From contig RCSZ01000003.1 of assembly GCA_014898425.1 (NCBI GenBank), forward strand, positions 62,001 to 126,000: a stretch of 64,000 bases of DNA, given 5' to 3'. This DNA comes from Botryotinia globosa (taxonomy: Eukaryota > Ascomycota > Leotiomycetes > Helotiales > Sclerotiniaceae). The notes under the pieces are model-generated. The model saw nothing but the letters and a program-made list of their open reading frames with translations, had not been told where the DNA came from and ran no database searches. Positions 50,122 through 59,629 of this stretch are shown here, piece by piece (position 1 is the first letter of the stretch; the number at the start of each line of letters is the position of its first letter). The position numbers and the translations under genes were made by a program.

Positions 50122-52025
50122 ATGACGAGTCCGGCTGGAAAACGCGGACCATCAGTTTTAGTATGAGCCAAACCAGCACTAAATTCCAGTTGATAGTTGA
50201 TAATTACATTTTTGCTAATTTTGTCTCAGGTTACTGATTCTCGGGAACGACAACGCCCTTCCACAGCACGAAATATTTCTCAACGACCAAACGCCAATGG
50301 CTCGAATGCGCCTAGACCAACAAGATTCATATCAGTAGATAATGTTTTACAATATGCCTCTCAAATCCCATCAGGTCAAGCCCGAGGACCACCAGCCGGA
50401 CGAAGACCTCAGGCTCTAGACCAACATCGCGCAAGTGGTCCCATATCTGCTCGGATTGCACAACAGAATGTTCCAGGTCGGAGTACAAAAATCAGCGAGA
50501 AATTGGTTTTGATTCCAGATACAGTGGATGAAAAGGATGATTCAGAAACGGAAGAGAATCTGGGGGCTGGAAACGAACAGCGACTTGATGGTGGTGGGGG
50601 ACCTCCGACAGATGCTGAAAGGGATATATTAAAGAAAAGAGGCGGTATCAGAGGAAAGAGTTATGCGGAACGGTTGCCCAAAGCGAGGAGAGCAAATGAA
50701 TTGGCTAGAGTTACTGCGTATTGCACGGCACAAGCATATAAAACAAAGGCCACGGCTGCATTCGTCAAGGAACGACACGGAGCCAAGACAAAGTTATACG
50801 ATGATTGTCTCTATACAGTTTACCATTTGCCTTTATTACCAGGTACCGAAGGATTCAGAGTACGAAGTAGTCCGGTTTTGAAAAGTCCAGGGGGAAAAGC
50901 GGTACTAGATGAAGAGATAGAAAGGAGTGAGAATCGAGATTATCATGAAGGGTATTTCGAGGATACGGATACATACGGTGTAAGGGGAGGAGAAGATGGT
51001 CCACGAAATGAAACCGACGAAGAAAGAATCATAAGGGAAGAAGGAGCCCGAAGAGGTAGAGAGGAAACCCATATCTTTGAACAAGGCAAAAGAGCCGACA
51101 GTCCAAATCGAGTCGCGCCGGATGCGAAAACTTTTGCAGAAATGTTTGTCTTCTCGTATGGAGTGGTGGTATTTTGGAATTTTACCGAGCATCAGGAAAA
51201 GGATATTCTTGCAGACTTGACATTTGCTGCGCACAACACAGATGTATCACTTGTTGTCCGACCTCAAGAGGAAGAGGACCTCGAAACAGAGGAGCTTCAT
51301 TTTGAGTACAATTCCTTCGTTGACAGACCACGAATCTTTAATGATATGATAACCTTAAGGAGTGGTGATCATATGATTAAGCTAGCAATGAGTCATGCTA
51401 TTGCTCAAAGTACAAAATTGAGTTTCTTTGAGGAGCGAATGTCGCAGACTATGCTAAGCGCAGAACATATTCCTAAGCACTTGGCCTTAACGGGCCAGCT
51501 TGGTATGTCTCGTACGGAGATTCTCAAGATTCTTGGACGCCTCTTCAAAAGTAGGGTAGATGTCAATCTTTGTAAGTCATTCCATCTGCTTTTCGCTTAG
51601 GTTTTTGCTAACATTCTCAAGCATCAAATATCCTCGACGTACCCAGTTTCTTTTGGGATTCAGAACCCACTTTACATCCACTTTACGAAGCCATTCGAGA
51701 GTATCTCGAAATCGGTCCCCGCATCACGACACTCAATGAGCGCTGCCGCGTTTTCTTGGACTTAGCAGAAGTTTTAAGTGACAGTATCGCAGATACAAAA
51801 ATGAGCACAATTACATGGATTGTCATCATCCTAATCATCATTAGTATAGCAGTGACAGTCACAGAAGTAGGTTTAAGATTCATTATATTGGAAAAAGCGG
51901 GCGCAAGTGGTGGAGATTCTGCAGCGGGGATGGCTCTTATGGATAGAAATTGGTCGAGATTTGATTTTAGTAAGCCTCAGCTGGAAGCCATTTGTGGAGT
52001 GGGACACACGATTACGGAGCTTTGA
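50122..52025 (+). CDS. RMD1/DUF155-family membrane-anchored protein
   Basis: Three exons (50122-50160, 50230-51571, 51622-52025; introns 69 and 50 nt) give 594 aa. The N-terminal roughly 150 aa are disordered and Arg/Gln-rich (RERQRPSTARNISQRPNANG). The DUF155 core begins near VTAYCTAQAYKTKATAAFV. Its hallmark FVFSYGVVVFWNFTEHQEKDIL is clear, followed by FEYNSFVDRPRIFNDMITL and the helical SHAIAQSTKLSFFEERM. A membrane segment near the C-terminus (TWIVIILIIISIAVTVTEVG, about 523-545) fits the usual tail anchor. The family includes yeast Rmd1 and Rmd8 (needed for sporulation-linked meiotic nuclear division), fission-yeast Sif2/Sif3 and mitochondrial RMND1. No presequence is seen, so a cytoplasmic or nuclear-envelope form is more likely. 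Confidence 0.85.
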
Positions 52026-54486
52026 ACTGAGAACCCGGGAGATGTTAATATTGGATGCGGGGTAGATATTTTGTTCTTTTTGTATACTGGAAGGCTTGGC
52101 GCGGGCATCGGGAAGGTTTTCAAGTGTGTATAGAGTAGCTGCATATAATGTGCCTGTAAATATTGCTTAATGACAGCCAGCGTTCATATTAGTTATAATC
52201 GAGAAGACCAGATGGGATGTTGCTAAAAGCTTTGCTGTGGGCTTTTGTAACGAGCAGTTGTTGCGAAATGTTTTTGGGAGTTGAATTCTCAACTCTCGCT
52301 TATAAGTTGACTAGTTGCAAGTAGACAACGTCGTTTTTGTTTGATCAACTAATAATTTGAATGTTTTCCTACTTTTGATGGTTAAATTTCATTAGAGGCA
52401 TGTTTGAAAGAATAGTTTCGAAGTGTTTGCAGAGACACTAGTCATGAGTTAGCAGAAATATTGGTCTTCATGAAGGATCTCGATAGTCTCCCGTCATCTT
52501 TTTGTCTGTAATTATTGCTTTCTTGCTAAGTATTTTTTATTCTACGGTGAATGACTCTCGTATCACCAGACGCCTCGACGAATACTCTCATGCGGCTTGG
52601 ATTCTAGTCTATTAAACCTAGATTCTATAGATTGTATATTTCTAATCCTGGATTCTACCTTTCAAGCTTCATTTCTAGCTTTCCAATGTACATTCTAGCA
52701 CCTTTGTCTATTGCGATTGCTTGCGTGCCTTTCAACCAAAAGTTCCAATTTCATATTTTAGATTCTAATCCTAATGGGAAACATTCCGGTTTGAGTATTA
52801 CAACCTCCAGCAGTCTAAAAATATGTAATCTAGCTGTTGCAAAATCTTGGTGGCGTGAGAGTAAATCAATTCACTTTTAGTTGCATCAGAGTAATTCACC
52901 TTAATTCTATTACTGTGACATTCTTTGAGAACACTTTGAATTAGTCGGTCATATCGTCCTCATTATACACAGGTTGCTCCTCCTACTAGCTCGTCCGTCA
53001 ATGATTGTCAATTCTCAGAAGATTCAGTCCTTGCATAAACACGAGTTGAACGAATGGCCTTGAAACATTCATAGCCTCAAATTTATTGGAGTAAATGGGT
53101 CCGATACAAACACCGGATGAAGTTGCGAAAAATGCGATTAGGGCTTGGAAAAAGGAAAATATCTGCAATAAAGAAGCTAGTCTTACAGCAAGGCCTATTT
53201 AACGGTTACTTCTTCCTGTAATTAGATAGCTCATTAGATATAATACACATTGACAACCAGAGCCTATGTTTTAAGCTCTACGTCATTCGTAACCTTCTCA
53301 AATCAAAAGTCCTCCATGTCATTTATAAGTGTTGATGCGGCCTTCAAAAGATTTAAGTGATAGGGCTCTCATTCCTTGGTTACTTGTTGGATTTAACGCA
53401 GCAGACATCTTTTTAGGGTGCGTTCGGATCGATTTTCGATTTATTTTATGAAATTTGTAATAATGTTATAATGGCAAGGGTATTCAGGCTAATATATTTT
53501 AGTGATTGAAATATATTTGAGTGATATTGAAATATATTTGAATAATGTTGAAAAATGATAGGGGTAGATAATAATAAAGATTTGATAATATATCAATCGT
53601 AAAGCTCCAAAAAGCTGCTTTATAGCTAATGTATAAGGATTTTGAAAGAATTTATCATTTTAAAAATATTTATCAAATAAATTATTAGGAATTATTTGAT
53701 GGCTTTAAGTGTTCAATAAATGTATTTATTTGGATTTTATTTATTAAATAATTCCTAATAATTTAATTTACAACTTCAAGCATTCGGTAAATCTATTATT
53801 TGAGCTTAGTAAGCAATATTTACTAAATAAATGAGGTCTAATAATTGAAATTAGCCGAAATAAATCGATCCGAATGCACCCTTAATTATTCAAAGTCAAA
53901 TCATATTCCGGAACACGTGGAGCTACTGGAGCATCTAAATGTGTTACTTTTGGTTTCTATTCATTTAGTACCTGCAAAAATCACACCAGAGCTCACAGCA
54001 CATCATATCACAATCAAACATAGCTTCATTAATAAGACGTAAGAACAGCAGATCAATTAGCTGAACAGACTTTCTAGTATCCCCAGAAATATGCCAGATA
54101 TTTCCTCAAGCCCATAATCCTATAACGAAAAGACTCCATCATGACCGACAAATGCTTATACCCAGAAATCCGTTCACAAATCATAACATCGTAAGTCATG
54201 AGTTCATAAATACATGGGCTGCCATTTCCATATCCAAACCCTACCAACGAAAAAAGAGGAAATCGATAAATTATTGGCGGCCGATACGAGTGGGTTGCCA
54301 CAAAGAAATATTGTCTTGAGTGTAGTTGAATGGTGCCCTTTGACTGATTGTTTAGATTGCCAAATATCGATTTGCCGAGTCATTTATATCGAATATGAAT
54401 CAACAATAAATGCTCAGATTCCCGACTATGATGGTCTTTACAGACAGGGGCAACATTATCGCGTCCACTCTACCAGACTATGCTCC
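52026..54486. other. AT-rich intergenic region holding a TIR element
   Basis: The main content is the inverted-repeat element at 53416-53881. Flanking DNA has short TAGATTCTA-like repeats around 52600-52770 and no gene I can support. Confidence 0.6.
53416..53881. mobile_element. 466-bp non-autonomous TIR element (MITE-like), TTA target duplication
   Basis: The left end GGGTGCGTTCGGATCGATTT and the reverse complement of the right end match at 19 of 20 positions. Both ends are bordered by TTA (53413-53415 and 53882-53884). A 3-bp TWA duplication next to GGG-type ends is characteristic of PIF/Harbinger-class elements. The interior is very AT-rich with no transposase frame, so it is non-autonomous. 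A perfect 19-bp inverted repeat lies inside (53679-53697 and 53746-53764). Class assignment is inference from duplication size and end sequence. Confidence 0.82.
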
Positions 54487-54846
54487 CTATCTGCCATTTC
54501 TTCGGGCAGCCGCAGCCGCCTTCTGAGCAGCAACCTTGGCCTTGCCATCCTCAATTTTTGCCTTTGCGGCAGCTTCCTTTGCCTTCTTCTCAGTATCCTG
54601 ACGAGCTTTCACATTATCCTTGTGATCTGAATGTTTATATCCACATCTACCTGTGCAGGAGTCGGAAGCGCGAAGCATTGTGAAGTCTCTATTGCTTGGA
54701 CTAGCAGCGCAGACGGGGCAATAGTATTGGTGAGTGAGGCAGTATTTGAGCCGTGTGTTTGGTGCATATCCTTCCATGCGACAGTTACCCGTCATTGTCT
54801 TCATACCGGGGCAGTGGTGAGTCTTGGCAGAACGTCCGGCAGGCAT
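54487..54846 (-). CDS. small Cys/His-rich protein with charged tail (paralog A)
   Basis: A single-exon frame of 119 aa starting at 54846. The N-terminal half holds a Cys/His cluster: HHCPGMKTMTGNCRMEGY, then RLKYCLTHQYYCPVC and CTGRCGYKH, suggesting zinc binding. The C-terminal half is Lys/Ala/Glu-rich (EKKAKEAAAKAKIEDGKAKV), probably a helix or coiled coil. There is no signal peptide. The same Cys/His pattern and tail recur in the gene that starts at 55785 on the other strand, so the two are a divergent paralog pair separated by 938 bp. I do not recognise a named family. A nuclear or RNA/DNA-binding role is possible but unproven. Confidence 0.65.
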   Translation of the reverse strand: MPAGRSAKTHHCPGMKTMTGNCRMEGYAPNTRLKYCLTHQYYCPVCAASPSNRDFTMLRASDSCTGRCGYKHSDHKDNVKARQDTEKKAKEAAAKAKIEDGKAKVAAQKAAAAARRNGR

Positions 54847-55784
54847 GATGAATTTCTAGTGATGTTAGAAAGTGGACGATTTGGTGTATGATTGTGTGTT
54901 AGTCGTGTATTTGAAAATGATGTCTTGAAGATGGATGCTAAGTTGACGGAGGAAGGTTGGTTTCGTTAATGAAGAATTCTAATGGCTGGTTGATGACTTC
55001 AAGTTTATGATAGAGAGAAGGAGAAGCAGCCTCTGGGACAAGATATCGACATCTCAATATACTGTGCAGCTGATAAGAATCACATTCACATTCAAATGTG
55101 GCAGTAGCGGTAGTAGTAGCAATCTTAATTTGTTGTATTAAGATTACGGTGATGATGTGATTGATTAAGCGAGAATTGAATTAGGGGAGAGTTCAGATGA
55201 TATAAACGCCTGATGCCATATATGGAAGAAACAAGCGCAGAAAGTAAGCTACGGTACATCAGATATGATAATCTACGGGCAATCGAAAAATTCCAAAAGG
55301 AGCAACCATGCGGTATTTCCTCTACCGTACCAAATAATGAACTAGAATGATGTTATTGAGAAATTCATCCCTTTATGAACACAATGACTAGATCTTTGAG
55401 AAATTAAGCTGAGGGCTTACAATTCTGTATTGAAGAATAAAATAAGTCATTTACTAGCAATGATAGTCCGCTAAACAGTGCCACTCAAAGTCTGTCACCA
55501 AGGCGACATTCACACATACGGCAAGGCAGTTCACTTGATCATAGCAATTTTAATACGGCTTGTACGGTCATATTCACAGAAGAATCAACCATAAAGACGT
55601 AGCTAAAGACAAATGGGAACGTTCACGCAACTTATAAGCTCTAGCTAGACCTTCCCGAATTCTTCTAAATCTCTTCATTCTAAGATTTTTGAATTCATCT
55701 ACTTTCAAAACTTACCTTGTCAATAATTCTCCAGGAATTCACAACACAACACACACACACCCGAGACTATAATCTACGTTCATC
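54847..55784. promoter_or_regulatory. shared upstream region of the Cys/His-rich pair
   Basis: 938 bp between two divergent starts. The DNA is AT-rich with a short CACACACAC run just before 55785. No regulatory motif could be assigned. Confidence 0.35.
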
Positions 55785-56129
55785 ATGGTTATCAAAGATT
55801 CCACAATCCATCATTGCCCCATGAAGTCAAAAGGTAACTGTCGCAGAGCCTATACCCCTGGCCCAAACTCAAGACCTTATTGCTCAGCTCATATGGCCTA
55901 CTGTAAGGAGCAGGGCTGCAGACTGCCATATCTTCTAGGCAAGCAGCGCTGTGGGCGTTGCGCTTCTACTGCCGAAAAAAAAGAGGAGTTGCTAGCGAAG
56001 GAAACCGCTGAAAAGGAAGCAAAAGATAAAGAGAACGCTGGAAGTAATAAGAACAGCAAAGATAAGGACAAGAAACTTAATCCAAAGAGCGTCAATAAGA
56101 AACTCAAGGTATGTCAATTAGTTTCCTAA
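55785..56129 (+). CDS. small Cys/His-rich protein with charged tail (paralog B)
   Basis: A frame of 114 aa if unspliced. The cluster reads HHCPMKSKGNCRRAYTPGPN, then RPYCSAHMAYCKEQGC and CGRCAS, matching paralog A in order: HHCP, GNCR, YCxxHxxYC, CxxC. The tail is Lys/Glu-rich (EKKEELLAKETAEKEAKDKE), as in A. At 56108 the frame meets a good donor (CTCAAG|GTATGTC), so the last six residues may be intron and the gene may continue. The coding-like piece at 57621-57862 is a candidate last exon, but I could not find in-phase splices joining them. Function unknown. Confidence 0.6.
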   Translation: MVIKDSTIHHCPMKSKGNCRRAYTPGPNSRPYCSAHMAYCKEQGCRLPYLLGKQRCGRCASTAEKKEELLAKETAEKEAKDKENAGSNKNSKDKDKKLNPKSVNKKLKVCQLVS

Positions 56130-56871
56130 TCTTATGCTCTCAAAATCTCCCGAAACATATACAAGTATTTTTTTCTTTCCAGTGTCATCTAGTCACTGCG
56201 CAATGTCAGCTTTTGGTTCCTTCTCAAATTCCCTGCTTAATAGACAATTACTAACTTGCGACTTTGTAGAGATAGAATGTTGCCTGAGATCAGTTAAATT
56301 TCAATATCCTAGGCGGCGGATCTATATTTATCTGATACTAAGAATCTTTTGGGAATCATTATTGTCAAGGAGAGGATTTAGATTTACTGTAAACTGTCAA
56401 TATCATGATGCCCATTAGTCCGGAAATCCAGGATCTTTCAAACATTGAGGTAGCTTCAGTTATCGAGTCTTCGGTCAAAAGGTATGGTTCTTGGGATGTT
56501 AGAGGAGAAATAGGGGAGGATGGAAGGGGGGTAGTACCAATTAGTAAGAGCTCTGACACCCGGACTTATATCAGAGCTCTTACCATCGTAGTTAGCTAGT
56601 ACAACTTAATTCGATTAATCTTTGAATAGCCTCATATTCTAGCTCATGCTTCATACTGACAGTTTTCAAAATAAGAGATGTTAAATCAATAACGATGTGA
56701 TATTATTGGCGTCTCAAGAACGGAATTTTGAATAGAACTATTATTTGAATCATTGCAAACACTGAAAATCATCGAGGTAATCTAGAGAAACCATACACAT
56801 AAACATAAATCCAAACCACAGACCTATACATTATATTGACGTGAAATATGAAAACATTAAGCAGACTATAA

Positions 56872-57582
56872 GGGCTCGTTCGGATCCTTTTTTTATATAT
56901 ATAAAATACAAAAGAACTTGGTTATACCGAACTGAAATTTTCGACCAATCAAATCTAGTATAAAAATGATTCCGATATAAAAAATTATAATCCAAACTTT
57001 TTAATCAAAAGTTATATCCGATTTTAACTCCAAACTTTAATAATTTCAGAAAAAATCATACAATTAAACACAAACAAATGAAATTTATTAAAACAAAACT
57101 TATTTAATGAATTTTTTAATGAAATTTACTACGAAAATTTATACTAGATTTACAAAAAAAGTTTTCAGTATTTCAATATATCCAAAAATCCAAAAATCCA
57201 ATATTCCCATGAAAATTTCAGAGAAAAAGAAAAAAAGTCTAGTATTCCAAGATTCCAGTATATCTTAATCAGGTATAGTCAAGTTTTTCTATATTAATAA
57301 TAAATATAGTCCAAATGAGTGCTTACTGAATGCTAATATAGACTATAAAATTATGTCAGATTTTGTCATTAACAAAAGTGATTTTTTGAAAATTGATATA
57401 GTAGATAGTTTTGATAAATTTGTAGTGAACCTTTAATCTGTATTTATAAATATAACATTATCCTATGTTTTGTAGGTTTACAAATTTGAAATTAGGTTTA
57501 CAAAATGTGGACTAAATTATCAATCAACGAATTTATCAATCTTATTTTGATAATAAATTAACTAATCGATCCGAGCGGGCTC
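56872..57582. mobile_element. 711-bp TIR element, TAA target duplication, with nested repeat
   Basis: The left end GGGCTCGTTCGGATC and the reverse complement of the right end GAGCCCGCTCGGATC agree at 12 of 15 positions, all three differences being transitions. TAA borders both sides (56869-56871 and 57583-57585). The ends share CGTTCGGATC with the 466-bp element at 53416, so both probably belong to one family. The interior (56911-57289) is a second repeat with its own inverted ends, also present at 58863-59180. No transposase frame. The all-transition differences fit RIP-type mutation, though three sites are few. Confidence 0.75.
56911..57289. repeat. nested inverted-end repeat, copy A
   Basis: The left end (AACTTGGTTATACC) and right end (GGTATAGTCAAGTTTTT) are near inverted repeats. 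The whole unit aligns with copy B at 58863-59180. It lies inside the 711-bp TIR element. Confidence 0.7.
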
Positions 57583-57620
57583 TAATCACTGAAATCATTG
57601 ATGTGGTAAACATTTTTTTT

Positions 57621-57862
57621 TTATAATTCAAGCGAAAGGGTTTGATTTGCAAAAATGGGAGTTATTGATTGAAGAGGCGAATGTGGTGAGGAAGAAGGTC
57701 AAAATAATTGCTGATGAATATGATGTGGAGTGGGATGAGAAGGCTGATAAGGGAAGTAAAGAGGTTCATGATATGTTGAAGGCTGAGAGAAAAAAGACTA
57801 AGAGGAAGAAGAAGGACGATGAAGGAGAGGAGGAGAGAGAAAGACCGCCTGCGATCAAATAG
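57621..57862 (+). pseudogene. orphan 3' coding segment beside the TIR element
   Basis: Beginning about 40 bp after the TIR element, after a T-rich tract and AATTCAAG (a good acceptor), a frame reads KGFDLQKWELLIEEANVVRK, then KIIADEYDVEWDEKADKG and a Lys/Glu-rich end, stopping at 57862. Composition is strongly protein-like and it looks like a last exon. Its upstream exons are not evident. It may be the end of paralog B, of another gene interrupted by the element, or a relic. It has no good start of its own. Confidence 0.4.
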
Positions 57863-59629
57863 TAAGCGACAGACTACGCAACAAGTTCTGCGAGACATTT
57901 TTCATTGTGATTACAACGTAATCGGACGGGAGTGATAATGTAGGTAAGAAACTAATAGAATCGCTTCAAGGGTAAATTCCAGGCTTTCAAGAAGGGAGAG
58001 ACTACAAGAACTTCCTTAATAAGTGGCAATGTGGTAGACGTCGTGGATATGTGTCGAATATTACGCGCATATTAATGAGCACCTTATTTTTTTCGGGCAG
58101 AATCGTTTCGATGCTTAGACAATAGCACACTTTTATGACCCATCTCTGTTTTCCGAATACTTTCATCATTCAAAACTAAGATCCTTCACATTTCCAAATT
58201 CATTTAATGACTAATAAGTATTTTCTTCTTGAAATACAGAAGAACAGAGACCTTAAGTTACCTTAGATTATGCAGAAAAGCTCCTTAGCAATCACAGACA
58301 CTATCACTAAATTGTAAATTAGAGAAGTTCAAATTGTCGCTTTCTGAGACATATTTGCCTCCATTTTGCCCTTTGACATGAAATTTCCTCTGATAGGATG
58401 TTGTGATAATGATTTGAGACGATCATGAATATCTATAGATGTGATCTTTGAGTTATAGTTATAGAAGCTGAAAATCGAAGAACGACATCTATATCTCAAC
58501 GTTCGATCTCAACTAACACACAACTACAGGCCCGAAAATAAACAAAGACAAATTTGTCTAATTTAATCGAGTTAGATGTCAGATTATTATTATGTTGTAG
58601 ATTCTTGAACTACGTGAACGAGTCTTTCAATTGATGAATTACCGCGAAATAACTTCAATACAAGTCAATGCTACCTCTTTTTGAAAGACGGATTGATACA
58701 ACAGTGGGAGAAACGTATGCTTTTTTCCTTCCACATAATACTCGGAATGATACCTGATATGTGTTTCAAGAAAGTAATTAGATTATAACAACTGCCTAGG
58801 TATGTTTCAATTGATTTGTCTACTTTTTCGCTTGTGGAAAGCTCGGTAGTTTTGTGGCTATAAAAAAACTTAGTTATACCAAATTGAAATTTTTGATCAA
58901 TGAAATTCGGTATAAAGAAGATTCTGGTATAAAAAAATTATGATTCAAATTATCTAATTAAAATTTATATCCGATTTTAGCTTCAAATCCCGATATTTTC
59001 GAAAAAAATTATGTGATTAGAGCGAATCAAATTTATTAATCAGACAAAAAAGCTCATTCAATCAGATTTACTATCAAAATTTATATCGGATTCACAAAAA
59101 AAGTGTCCGGTATTCCGATATAAATTTCAAAAAAAGGAAAAAAAGTCCGGTATATCGCAGTCAGATATAGCCAAGTTTTTCTTTAGTTTAGTTACCTGGT
59201 TACCTAGGTTTCAAAGTATAATTTTTGACTTTTCATTTTGTATGTCAGGGTAAACGAAAAAAAAGGGCTTCACTTAAAGATAGATCATGGGTTATTATCA
59301 TATGATATAATATATAAAGATTGTCGACTGAACAAACACTTTGCAGATCTTTTTGTATAATTTACATTTACTTCACGATTTATAGACTGATTGGTGGGAC
59401 TGCTTGGGACACACTCAAGTAAGTTTCTAATCTATAAGAGAGGCACTAATCTTGCCCTGTGGAAATCTTCATCTATGTACATATATTTCACACATCATGC
59501 CATCATTCCAGTCTCCAGAGACACCTATTTTGCCTTGAGAAAATCATCATCCACCAGCATACATTCCATACACCATGCCATGGCCAGCTGAATTCTCGCT
59601 TGACCTTACTCAGACCCTTCCTCCGATTT
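57863..59629. other. AT-rich intergenic region
   Basis: It contains repeat copy B (58863-59180). No supported gene. Confidence 0.55.
58863..59180. repeat. inverted-end repeat, copy B
   Basis: It aligns with 56911-57289 from AAAAACTTAGTTATACC to ATATAGCCAAGTTTTT, with similar interior words (TTATATCCGATTTTAGC, AAAAAGTCCGGTAT). It is about 60 bp shorter. Target-site duplication is unclear. Very AT-rich and without coding capacity. Confidence 0.7.

Larger units (their letters stand above)
56130..57620. other. AT-rich stretch downstream of paralog B
   Basis: It contains the 711-bp TIR element (56872-57582). Before it, 56400-56600 has a plausible exon-like segment (DLSNIEVASVIESSVK, followed by AG|GTATGG), which I could not place in a gene. 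Confidence 0.5.
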
